From Candidatus Binatota bacterium (GTDB lineage Bacteria; Desulfobacterota; Binatia; UBA1149; CAITLU01): 43,456 nt of DNA. How positions within the stretch are numbered: the stretch's first letter is position 1; each line of letters opens with the position of its first letter. The stretch is taken from positions 1-43,456 of the forward strand of contig JAJRWY010000225.1 of the NCBI GenBank assembly GCA_024276575.1, in the 5' to 3' direction. Both the position numbers and the translations under genes were made by a program. Positions 36,209-43,456 of this stretch are shown piece after piece. Below the pieces are notes generated by a model. That model saw only the letters and a program-made list of their open reading frames with translations, searched no databases and was not told the origin of the DNA.

Positions 36209-37795
36209 TCAGACGATGGTGTGGCGCAGCCAGTGGGCGTCGTCTTTGTCTGGGCAGTCGACGTTGAAATGCAGTCCACGGCTTTCGCGGCGGGTGGTAG
36301 CCGAGCGGATGATCAAATCGGCAACCAGCGCGATGTTGCGTAACTCGAGCAAATCTCCGGTGACCAGGAAATCCCAGTAATACTCGCGTATCTCCTCGCA
36401 GAGCATGGCTATGCGTTTGGTTGCGCGCGCCAAGCGGCGGTCGCTTCGCACGATGCCCACATAGTTCCACATCAGGCGGCGGATTTCGTCCCAGTTGTGG
36501 GTGAGCACCACCGACTCCTCGATGTCGACTGCGTTTCCCGAGCGCCAGGCCGGAAAGGCGGGCGGTGCACCGTAGCTACCGGCAATGAGTTGCCGGGCAT
36601 GTTCAAAAGCCCGCCGTGCAAATACCGTGGCTTCGAGCAAGGAATTCGAGGCCAGCCGGTTGGCGCCGTGGACTCCCGTCATGGCTACTTCGCCGACCGC
36701 GTAGAGCCTGTCGATGGAGGTCTGGCCGTGGAGTCCGGTCACGACCCCCCCGCACATGTAATGCTCGGCCGGCACCACAGGGATTGCTTGCCGGGTAATG
36801 TCTATGCCGTAGCTTAGGCAGCGTTCGTAGATGGCCGGGAAGCGCGACTTGATGAAGTCCGGGCCGCGCGCGGTGATGTCGAGCAAGACGTTGTCGTAGC
36901 CGCTGCTCTTCATCTCATGATCGATAGCCCGCGCCACGATATCACGCGGCGCAAGCTCCCGGCGTTCGTCGTAATCGGCCATGAACTGCCCGCCTCCCGG
37001 GCGGCACAGCACCGCCCCTTCGCCGCGCATTGCCTCGGTGATCAAAAATGACTTGGCCTCAGGGTGGTAAAGGCAAGTGGGGTGGAACTGTATGAACTCC
37101 AGATCCCCAGCGCGGCAGCCGGCGCGGTAGGCCATGGCCAATCCGTCACCGGAGGCGATGTCCGGGTTGGAGGTATAGAGATAGACTTTCCCCGCGCCGC
37201 CGGTAGCGAGCAGGGTCGCCGAGGCAGTGAAGGTCTCGACTTGCCCGCTACGAGTATCCAGAGCGTAAGCGCCCCAGCATTGTGGATGGCCGCGTCCGAG
37301 GCCGAGTTTCTCATCTATCAGCAGGTCGATGGCGTGGTGCTGTTCGAAGACGTCGATGGCGGAGTCCGCACGCACCTTGGCGCCCAAGGCACGGACGATT
37401 TCCTTGCCGGTGCGGTCGGCGGAGTGCAGTACCCGCCGGCGCGAATGTCCACCTTCGAGTCCGAGGTCATAGTCTTCGGGCGCTTCTTCTTTGTGAGAGA
37501 AGCGAACTCCGAGTTCGATCAACTCCTCGATGCGGCGCGGCCCTTCCTCGACCACCACGCGCACGGCCTCCTCGTTGCACAACCCGGCGCCGGCGGCCAG
37601 GGTGTCGCGCACATGCTTTTCGAAGGAATCGTCGTCGCTCCACACCGCAGCGACGCCGCCTTGGGCATAGGCGGTGTTGGATTCTTCGAGTTCGCGCTTG
37701 GTGATGATCGCCACGCGGCCCTTGCGGGCGGCTCTTGCGGCAAAGCTCAAGCCGGCAATTCCGCTGCCCAAGACTAGGTAATCGTAGTGCGGCAT
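36209..37795 (-). CDS. nadB: L-aspartate oxidase
   Basis: FAD enzyme oxidising L-aspartate to iminoaspartate, the first step of de novo NAD synthesis with NadA. 528 aa. FAD-binding LVLGSGIAGLSFA at the start, SNTAYAQGGVAAVW, LLATGGAGKVY, FIQFHPTCLYH, RELAPRDIVARAID and EHYMCGGVVTGLHGQT are diagnostic and separate it from succinate dehydrogenase FrdA/SdhA. The ATG at 37795 is preferred to an upstream start. nadA and nadC are not in the window. Divergent from pgsA. Confidence 0.94.
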   Translation of the reverse strand: MPHYDYLVLGSGIAGLSFAARAARKGRVAIITKRELEESNTAYAQGGVAAVWSDDDSFEKHVRDTLAAGAGLCNEEAVRVVVEEGPRRIEELIELGVRFSHKEEAPEDYDLGLEGGHSRRRVLHSADRTGKEIVRALGAKVRADSAIDVFEQHHAIDLLIDEKLGLGRGHPQCWGAYALDTRSGQVETFTASATLLATGGAGKVYLYTSNPDIASGDGLAMAYRAGCRAGDLEFIQFHPTCLYHPEAKSFLITEAMRGEGAVLCRPGGGQFMADYDERRELAPRDIVARAIDHEMKSSGYDNVLLDITARGPDFIKSRFPAIYERCLSYGIDITRQAIPVVPAEHYMCGGVVTGLHGQTSIDRLYAVGEVAMTGVHGANRLASNSLLEATVFARRAFEHARQLIAGSYGAPPAFPAWRSGNAVDIEESVVLTHNWDEIRRLMWNYVGIVRSDRRLARATKRIAMLCEEIREYYWDFLVTGDLLELRNIALVADLIIRSATTRRESRGLHFNVDCPDKDDAHWLRHTIV

Positions 37796-38011
37796 TGGCC
37801 CTTGACCTGCATTATCGATGGAAGCTCTGCCAGAAGCCAACCTTGGACCAAAGCTAGCATCGAACCAAGGCTAACTCGCCAAGGCTCTCATCTACGCTAA
37901 CTAGCCCCGCGGAACGGAAACCGCTAGCCTATGGCGCCGTCGCTGTGTTCCGCAGCGTGTTGTTGTGGCGGAGCGGCGCTTTCCAAGATGAGTGAAGAAG
38001 GAGCCAGCATA

Positions 38012-38587
38012 ATGCCCGCGTCGCGGGGAAGCGCGATGGCTAACCTGCCCAACTTGCTCACGCTCGCGCGCATGGCGGCGATTCCGGTGGTGGTCTGGCT
38101 GCTGTGGTCGCCGGATCGGACAAGTTCGCTGGCCGCGTTCGTGGTTTTCTTGATTGCCTCGCTCACCGACTTCTTCGACGGATACGTCGCTAGGCGTTAC
38201 GGCTTGGTCACGCCGCTCGGCAAGCTTCTGGACCCGCTGGCCGATAAACTCCTGGTGGTTTCGGCTCTGTTGATGCTGGCGGTGATGCACCGCTCCCCAG
38301 GTATACCGGGCTGGCTACTGGTAATAATTGTTGGCCGCGAACTGGTCGTCACCGGGCTTCGCGGCATAGCCGCCGCCGAGGGAATCGTGCTGGCCGCCGA
38401 CTCTAGCGGCAAGATAAAGATGGTGCTGCAGATCGTCGCCGTCCACGCGTTGATCTTGCATTATGAGTTTCTCGGCATCCATTTCCACACCATGGGCATG
38501 CTGTTGTTGCTCGCCTCGGCGTTCTTCGGGATTTGGTCGGCAGTCGAGTACCATGTTTTCGTCTTCCGGCGCCTCCGTGAACATTGA
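38012..38587 (+). CDS. pgsA: CDP-diacylglycerol-glycerol-3-phosphate 3-phosphatidyltransferase
   Basis: Inner-membrane enzyme making phosphatidylglycerophosphate, the precursor of phosphatidylglycerol and cardiolipin. 191 aa with several membrane helices. The CDP-alcohol phosphotransferase motif DG..AR.8.G...D...D reads DGYVARRY..GKLLDPLAD. NLPNLLTLARMAAIPVVV opens the protein, and GRELVVTGLRG is PgsA-like. Start chosen at 38012 because AAGGAG is 8 nt upstream. It consumes a product of the same lipid pathway as PlsB. Confidence 0.9.
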   Translation: MPASRGSAMANLPNLLTLARMAAIPVVVWLLWSPDRTSSLAAFVVFLIASLTDFFDGYVARRYGLVTPLGKLLDPLADKLLVVSALLMLAVMHRSPGIPGWLLVIIVGRELVVTGLRGIAAAEGIVLAADSSGKIKMVLQIVAVHALILHYEFLGIHFHTMGMLLLLASAFFGIWSAVEYHVFVFRRLREH

Positions 38588-38764
38588 GAAGAAAGCGGTC
38601 AAAGGGTCCCGCCTCTTGGGCATGACGCCCGATCCCCGCAGCGGTCTAGACCTGCGTGCTGCTCCGTGCAGGTGAGCTTGCTGTCGGGGCTAGGCGAGTT
38701 TGCAACGCAGCCGAATTACGTTAGTAAGAAGGCTGTGCGCAGTCACTACTGCGTAGCTCTTCAT

Positions 38765-38841
38765 GCGGGTGTAGCTCAGCTGGCTAGAGCGTCTGCTTGC
38801 CATGCAGAAGGTCGCCGGTTCGATCCCGGTCACCCGCTCCA
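38765..38841 (+). tRNA. tRNA-Gly (anticodon GCC)
   Basis: 77 nt including an encoded CCA. Acceptor GCGGGTG pairs with CACCCGC; D-arm GCTC..GAGC; anticodon stem TCTGC/GCAGA with loop TTGCCAT, anticodon GCC; T-arm with TTCGATC. Downstream lie REP-like palindromes. Confidence 0.96.
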
Positions 38842-39454
38842 TCTACAAAACGGACCAAAACGGGGTCAGGTCCCGTTTCTGACGCGCCGCGCTGTTGCCG
38901 GAACGGGGTCATTGCCGTTGCAAAACAGGGTCATCAAGCCGGAACGGGGTCAGGTCCCGTTTCTGCGGAAATCGGGACCTGACCCCGTTTCCACCCGCTT
39001 GGCAATGCCCAGGCAGAGTGCCAGCCGTTCTGCTTGTCCTACGCCGCTTGGCCGCCTGGATCTCGGGGCGCAGCCGTGCCGGGAGCATTACAACCGCCTT
39101 ACCCACCTTGTCGCTCGAAGTGTTCTGACACACCTTGGGGCTAGGAGTCGTGCCCTCTATGTTTCGGCCGGCCAGTTCGGGCTAGTTGGCACGAGCCGTA
39201 GCAAGCCCTGGGATTTCTGTTAGAATGCCTGGCGAATCCAGCGGTTTGAGCGTGGGGGGACTAGGGTGGCCGCGATAGGGGGGTGCCCGAGCCGAGTACT
39301 TTCGTTCGTTGCGCCGCCCTTGGTGGCAAAGCGTCGCGAACGCGCTATTATTAGGGGCGGTCCACGCAAAACCCGCCTGGAAAGCGGGAACACCGGAGTG
39401 ATGTTAACGGGCAACTCGTCTTTGTGCGCACCGCGCACCTACAGAGAGGAATTC
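38842..39454. other. 613-nt non-coding gap after tRNA-Gly
   Basis: The first 150 nt are REP-like repeats (separate entry). The rest has no convincing gene; open frames here lack homology. A possible extended -10 (TGTTAGAAT, ending 39226) and the leader of the following secreted protein are in the second half. Confidence 0.5.
38859..38990. repeat. REP-like palindromic repeat cluster
   Basis: The unit AACGGGGTCAGGTCCCGTTT appears at 38859-38878 and 38943-38962, and inverted at 38971-38990. The last two form a stem of 17 bp with a 13-nt loop. Two degenerate partial units (AACGGGGTCATTGCCGTT, AAACAGGGTCATCAAG) lie between. GGGGTCAGGTC-type palindromes are commonly seen around REP-associated tyrosine transposases; none is present here. 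Confidence 0.8.
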
Positions 39455-41899
39455 ATGCGTTTTCCAACCTTGCACGCGCTGGCGGCAGGGGCTGTTCTAG
39501 CTGCTTTTGCGGCGATGGCGGGCCCAGCCGAGGCACTGAATCTTCCCTTCGCGGTAGCCTGTAATACAGGCGGCGACCAGCTCGGCTACAGCGTGGCCAC
39601 TAATGGCGACTACAATGGAGACGGCGTACGCGATATCGCCATCGGTTCTCCGTGTTATCACGCCGGCAAGTTCAAGCACGCCGGACGTGTGATCGTCATC
39701 AGCGGAGCCAACGGCCGCAAGCTACTCTCCAAGAAAGGCGCGCAGACGGCTGAATGGCTGGGCACGGCGGTGGAGTTCGTGGGCGACCTCAACAAGGACG
39801 GCCGCGACGAACTGGCGGTCGGTTCGCCCGGCTACGACGTCTCCTTGGTCGAAGATCCCACTGGGCCGGTGGGCGGCAGAAACGCTGCCGGCAAGGTCGA
39901 AGTCTTCCAGCGCCGGCGTCGCAAGAACAAGCTCCGTCTCAAGATTCTCGGCTTGAACCAAAATGCCGGTTTCGGCGAGCAGATCGCACAGTTGAGTGAC
40001 GTCGATGGCGATAAGCGTGCCGATTTCGCAGTCGCCGCATCGCGCGACAAGAATTCCTCGGGTGGCTCGCGTCCCGGCCGCGTCTACATAATATCCGGTA
40101 AGAAGGGCGAGATTCTAGGCTTCAAGGAAGGCCCGCGCGCGGGCAAACGCTGGGGCCAGGTGCTGACCTCGGCGGAAGAGGATGTGGACGGCGACGGCAT
40201 TGTCGATTTCCTGGCGGGTAGCCGCGAGGTCAATCTCAACTCGGTCAAAAACGCTGGCGTGGTCGACACGGTTTCCCCGGTTGATCTCGAGAACGAAATC
40301 AACCGGGTAGTGGGTGCCCGGGGCGACGGTATCGGGCGCGCGATCGACGCCGCCGGCGATGTGGACGGCGACGGAGTCTCGGAGTTCATTACCGGCTCCT
40401 ACCGCTCCGATGATAGCGACGGCCTCAAGCGTGCCGGGATGGTGCGCCTGATATCTTTCGACGGCCGTTTGCTGTGGGCGGTCCCCGACGAGCAAATCCA
40501 AGCGGACGCGAACTTCGGCGTCCAAGTAGCCAAGATCGGCGACGTCGATCTCGACGGGGTCACCGACTTCGCCGCTTCGGCCTATCAGCAAGATCTCAGC
40601 GACGGCAAGGAGTTTTTCCGGGACGTAGGCCGCGTGGTGATGCTCTCGGGTGTCGACGGCCGCCAGATCTGGGCGGTCAACGGCAGGCGGCAGAACGGGT
40701 TTTTCGTCCGTAGCCTGACCGGCGACCTCGACTGGAATGAAGATGAGTCTCCCGACGTAGTGGTCGGATCGACCGGCACCGCTCCGTTCGGCAGGCGCGG
40801 TGCGGGCAGTGTTACGATTCTGTCGGGACGCGATGGATCCGAGTTGTTCTCGGTAGCCGGCCGCCGGGGCCTGGAGACCCGCATCGTAGTGGCCGCGCCT
40901 ACACGCGCCACCCAAGCCGAAGTGCGCAGTTTCAATATAAAGGGCAGGCCGGTCGAGCTTTCGAGCCGCATTATGCGCAACGATGCCTTCGGCGACCTAT
41001 CGTTGGCGGTACTCGATGATCGCAACCAGCCCGAACCCAAACAGGTGGATGTCGCCGTCGGCACCGGCAGCGGATCTAGCAGCTCGCGGGTGGAAGTCTT
41101 CAAACTCGGATCGCCGAGCTTGATGGTAGATTCTTTCGAAGCATTTCCCGAACCCGAACTAGTAACCGGAGTGAACCTCGGTGCCGGCCAACTCGACGGC
41201 GAACTCAACGAGAACCTGGCCTGTGCCCAAGCCGACTCCGTCGACGGCAACGTGTTGATGAGGATCTACCGCCGCTTCCAGGAAGAGGAACCGTTTTTCC
41301 TGGCCAGTGAGTTCCAGGTCTTCAATGCCGACGACAACTACAACGACTTTTTCAAGGTCAATGCGCGCGGAGCTACCGTAGCCGTGGGCGATGTGACCGG
41401 TGGTGCAGCCGAGGAAATCATCGTCGCGCCGAGCGCCGGCGAGCCCTTGATCAAGATCTTCTCGCGCACCGGCCAGTTCATCCGCTCCTTCCCGGCTTAC
41501 GATCCGGTGATCTTCAGCGGCGTGGATATAGCCGTTGCCGACCTCGACGGTGGCGGCGAACTCGAGATATTGACGGTGCCGCGCAATGGACAGGCGCTGG
41601 TCAAGGCCTTCAACGGCAACGGCGACCGTGTGACCTTCGGGCGTGACGGCATCGAGATCAGCATCATGGCCATGGATCCCTCTTATACCGGTGGGGCGCG
41701 CATCGCAGCCGCCGATATAGATCTCGACGAGCGCGATGAGATCATCGTGGTGATTCCCGGACCACCCGCCCAGCGCCGGATCCTGGCTTTCGAGCGCGAC
41801 GGCACTACGGTCAAGGGGTTCCGTGAGCCCAAGCCCTTCAAGGATAGCAACTTTCCGGGTGTGGCCGTAGTCGGAACCAATCTCTTCGTACGCAACTAG
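39455..41899 (+). CDS. Secreted FG-GAP/VCBS-repeat beta-propeller protein
   Basis: 814 aa. Signal peptide MRFPTLHALAAGAVLAAFAA with cleavage after PAEA. Then seven or so FG-GAP repeats with Ca-binding acidic loops: GDYNGDGVRDIAIGSP, GDLNKDGRDELAVGSP, SDVDGDKRADFAVAAS, EDVDGDGIVDFLAGS, GDVDGDGVSEFITGSY, GDVDLDGVTDFAASAY, GDLDWNEDESPDVVVGST, forming an integrin-alpha-like propeller. A second set (GDVTGGAAEEIIVAP, ADLDGGGELEILTVP, ADIDLDERDEIIVVI) suggests a second, partial propeller. No anchor or enzymatic motif; role probably binding or surface-related. ATG has AGAGG upstream. Ends TAG before a strong terminator. Confidence 0.8.
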   Translation: MRFPTLHALAAGAVLAAFAAMAGPAEALNLPFAVACNTGGDQLGYSVATNGDYNGDGVRDIAIGSPCYHAGKFKHAGRVIVISGANGRKLLSKKGAQTAEWLGTAVEFVGDLNKDGRDELAVGSPGYDVSLVEDPTGPVGGRNAAGKVEVFQRRRRKNKLRLKILGLNQNAGFGEQIAQLSDVDGDKRADFAVAASRDKNSSGGSRPGRVYIISGKKGEILGFKEGPRAGKRWGQVLTSAEEDVDGDGIVDFLAGSREVNLNSVKNAGVVDTVSPVDLENEINRVVGARGDGIGRAIDAAGDVDGDGVSEFITGSYRSDDSDGLKRAGMVRLISFDGRLLWAVPDEQIQADANFGVQVAKIGDVDLDGVTDFAASAYQQDLSDGKEFFRDVGRVVMLSGVDGRQIWAVNGRRQNGFFVRSLTGDLDWNEDESPDVVVGSTGTAPFGRRGAGSVTILSGRDGSELFSVAGRRGLETRIVVAAPTRATQAEVRSFNIKGRPVELSSRIMRNDAFGDLSLAVLDDRNQPEPKQVDVAVGTGSGSSSSRVEVFKLGSPSLMVDSFEAFPEPELVTGVNLGAGQLDGELNENLACAQADSVDGNVLMRIYRRFQEEEPFFLASEFQVFNADDNYNDFFKVNARGATVAVGDVTGGAAEEIIVAPSAGEPLIKIFSRTGQFIRSFPAYDPVIFSGVDIAVADLDGGGELEILTVPRNGQALVKAFNGNGDRVTFGRDGIEISIMAMDPSYTGGARIAAADIDLDERDEIIVVIPGPPAQRRILAFERDGTTVKGFREPKPFKDSNFPGVAVVGTNLFVRN

Positions 41900-41922
41900 C
41901 GCGGCGAGTGTCTCTTGGTCTC

Positions 41923-41962
41923 AAAGGCGGGTTCTTGCGTGCGTGCGCGGGAACCCGCCTTT
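41923..41962. terminator. Strong hairpin terminator
   Basis: AAAGGCGGGTTC and GAACCCGCCTTT form a perfect 12-bp stem with a 16-nt loop, A-rich on one side and T-rich on the other, so it may act in both directions. It follows the FG-GAP gene by 23 nt. Confidence 0.7.
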
Positions 41963-42071
41963 GCGCTTTCCGGCGTGAATTCCGACCCGCTTTCCATACC
42001 CGTGCCGCGCGGATCTGTACTCTCGTGTGGAGCATAGTTCCAAGCGAGCACCACTTGCCGAAGGTCTGCAG

Positions 42072-43292
42072 ATGAGAGACGGCGTCCGCGAAGTAGGCGA
42101 ATACCCGCTGCAGGGCATCCGCGTACTCGATTTCAGCCATGTCCTTGCCGGCCCCTCGTGTGCAAGGATTCTGTGTGATCTCGGTGCCGAGGTAATCAAA
42201 GTGGAACCGCCTGCGGGTGATCTTTCCAGACGCCTCGGCGCGCGCCGCGGCGGTATCAGCGGCTACTTCATGCAACAGAACTGCGGCAAGCTGAACGTCT
42301 CGCTGGATCTCAAGCAGCAGCGCGGCCGTGAGATCGCGCTGCTGCTTGCCGGCGCCTGCGACATCATGGTCGAAAACTTCAAGCCCGGAGTGATGGCCTC
42401 CTTGGGGCTGGATTGCGAAAGTGTGATGGCGAAGTACCCGCGGCTCATCTACTGCTCGATCAGTGGTTTCGGCCATCAAAGTCCACTTCGACAGCAGCGC
42501 GCTTTCGCCGGCATCGCCCATGCCCAGACCGGAGTGCTGCATCGACAGGCCGCTTGCAGCGGAACTCTGCCGGTAGATTCGGCGCTGGCCGTAGGCGACA
42601 CCGTAAGCGGGTTGCAGTCCGTGATTGCCATTCTAGCGGCCCTGCACTTGCGCGAGCGCAGTGGCCGCGGCCAGTTCATCGACATGGCCATGCACGACGC
42701 ATTGCTGGCCATACAGGAGGCCGCCAACTTCTATCTTTTCGGCGACAGCGGCAGCGATACCGATTTTCTAAGCTCGTGGATCTACGTATGCGAAGGCGAG
42801 TATATTGCAGTGCCGTCCGATCCGCGGGCGCAGTGGGATGATTTCGCCGCCCTCATGGAGGCTCCAGGGCTGCTCGAGGATCCCCGTTACGACAGCTTTG
42901 CCAAACGCAGCCGCCGGCTCGACGAACTCGAAGCCATCGTCGCCGCCTGGGTCGCAGGACAGCCAAGCGCAGACGCCGCAGTCGCGAAGTTGCACGCCGC
43001 GGGAATGGCGGGGGCCAAGATTCTGCGCATGAGCGAAGCTCTCGACTCCGAACAGAGCCGGGCTCGAAACATGACTCCACAACGCGACGACCGTAGCGGC
43101 GGCAAGGCCCGCGTTCTCAACAGCCCCTATCGCTTCTCGCAGGCGCAGGCCGGTGTGCGGGGAAGGCCGGCCTTTCGCGGCGAGCACAACTCGGAGGTCT
43201 TGACGTCCCTGCTGGGGCTCGGCGAAGACGAGATCGCGGAACTCGAAACGCAGGGCGTACTATCCTCACGCCTCCCCGGGCGCAAGCACTGA
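42072..43292 (+). CDS. Family III CoA-transferase (CaiB/BaiF type)
   Basis: Moves CoA between acyl donors and carboxylic acids. 406 aa. GIRVLDFSHVLAGPSCARILCDLGAEVIKVEPP is the family N-terminus (only the first half is needed to recognise it), followed by DIMVENFKPGVM, LIYCSISGFGH and VGDTVSGLQS with the likely catalytic Asp, then GRGQFIDMAMHDALL. A C-terminal KARVLNSPYRFS closes it. Substrates cannot be told. ATG with GAAGG 7 nt upstream; a GTG at 42027 is less likely. No obvious operon partner on the right. Confidence 0.88.
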   Translation: MRDGVREVGEYPLQGIRVLDFSHVLAGPSCARILCDLGAEVIKVEPPAGDLSRRLGARRGGISGYFMQQNCGKLNVSLDLKQQRGREIALLLAGACDIMVENFKPGVMASLGLDCESVMAKYPRLIYCSISGFGHQSPLRQQRAFAGIAHAQTGVLHRQAACSGTLPVDSALAVGDTVSGLQSVIAILAALHLRERSGRGQFIDMAMHDALLAIQEAANFYLFGDSGSDTDFLSSWIYVCEGEYIAVPSDPRAQWDDFAALMEAPGLLEDPRYDSFAKRSRRLDELEAIVAAWVAGQPSADAAVAKLHAAGMAGAKILRMSEALDSEQSRARNMTPQRDDRSGGKARVLNSPYRFSQAQAGVRGRPAFRGEHNSEVLTSLLGLGEDEIAELETQGVLSSRLPGRKH

Positions 43293-43361
43293 AGGGTAGC
43301 GCAGCAGTGCCAGGCCCCTGGTTTGCAAGTGTATCGATGGGTCGAGGGCCAGCTCCAATCC

Positions 43362-43456
43362 CAACGGCGCGAGCACCGAGAAGCGGCTCAGCATGGGGCC
43401 GCAACGGCGCGAGCGCGCAAGTCGAGGGAAGCGGACCCGGACCCAACGGCGCAAGC
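43362..43456. repeat. Three copies of a 13-nt direct repeat
   Basis: CAACGGCGCGAGC at 43362-43374 and 43402-43414, and CAACGGCGCAAGC at 43444-43456, 40-42 nt apart, up to the window end. An open frame on the minus strand here could be the tail of a convergent gene, but I cannot recognise it. Confidence 0.5.

Noticed and set aside
34774-36279. 501-codon open frame on the minus strand opposite purF (also 473 codons opposite fadD, 461 opposite pnp, 388 opposite the M16 gene)
   Set aside because: Long antisense frames are expected in GC-rich genes with strong codon bias. None shows family motifs, while the + strand proteins are unambiguous.
43266-43454. Possible 3' end of a minus-strand gene at the window edge
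   Set aside because: It overlaps the CoA-transferase end, shows no recognisable motif and is built partly from the 13-nt repeats.
1-43456. CRISPR arrays, prophage, complete insertion sequences, riboswitches, rRNA
   Set aside because: I looked for regular repeat-spacer structure, transposase or integrase motifs and known conserved RNA cores and found none that I could support.

Overview
The window is a stretch of bacterial chromosome, GC-rich and densely coded. Every gene I recognise is chromosomal housekeeping, and I see no phage, plasmid, insertion sequence or CRISPR array. A PlsB-type glycerol-3-phosphate acyltransferase, Lon, a family III CoA-transferase and an FadD-like ligase point to a Gram-negative heterotroph. 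Split PurS/PurQ/PurL and the order rimP-nusA-ylxR-infB-ylxP-rbfA-truB-rpsO-pnp-M16 peptidase-dut resemble Deltaproteobacteria-like phyla (Desulfobacterota, Myxococcota, Binatota). That placement is inference from gene content only.

Layout. 1-5.6 kb: queG (-) between two copies of a small repeat, an IscA/ErpA-type protein, an orphan MurG-like glycosyltransferase and lon (-). 5.9-11.3 kb: a DUF4149 membrane protein, a HAD hydrolase, a TrmI-like tRNA methyltransferase (-), two zinc-ribbon proteins, an RluA-family pseudouridine synthase (-) and a lipase (-). 11.4-18.1 kb: a tight run manC-plsB-yqeY-greA-fadD. 18.1-18.6 kb: a non-coding block with a small inverted-repeat element, four GC-rich hairpins and an intrinsic terminator in front of rimP. 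18.6-29.8 kb: the transcription/translation run from rimP to dut. 29.9-36.0 kb: purB-purS-purQ-purL-purF, which supplies several steps of IMP/AMP synthesis. 36.2-43.3 kb: nadB (-), pgsA, tRNA-Gly(GCC) followed by REP-like palindromes, a large secreted FG-GAP/VCBS beta-propeller protein and a family III CoA-transferase.

Main observations. (1) lon and plsB are each interrupted by a single in-frame TAG with full homology continuing in the same frame on the far side. In lon the TAG separates the ATPase from the Ser-Lys protease site. Five other genes here end normally at TAG, so wholesale UAG reassignment is unlikely; readthrough, pyrrolysine-type insertion, recent mutation and sequence error all remain open. 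(2) A family of about 150-210 bp intergenic elements (four copies) has TCATGAAT-type ends and a central hairpin whose sequence differs between copies while pairing is kept by compensatory changes. (3) The purS start region is duplicated, creating a 24-codon leader ORF whose stop overlaps the purS TTG start. (4) The rimP leader looks like a structured attenuator.

Stop-codon census for the genes called here: about 26 TGA, 5 TAA and 5 TAG. Starts are often GTG or TTG, and many neighbours overlap by 4 nt.
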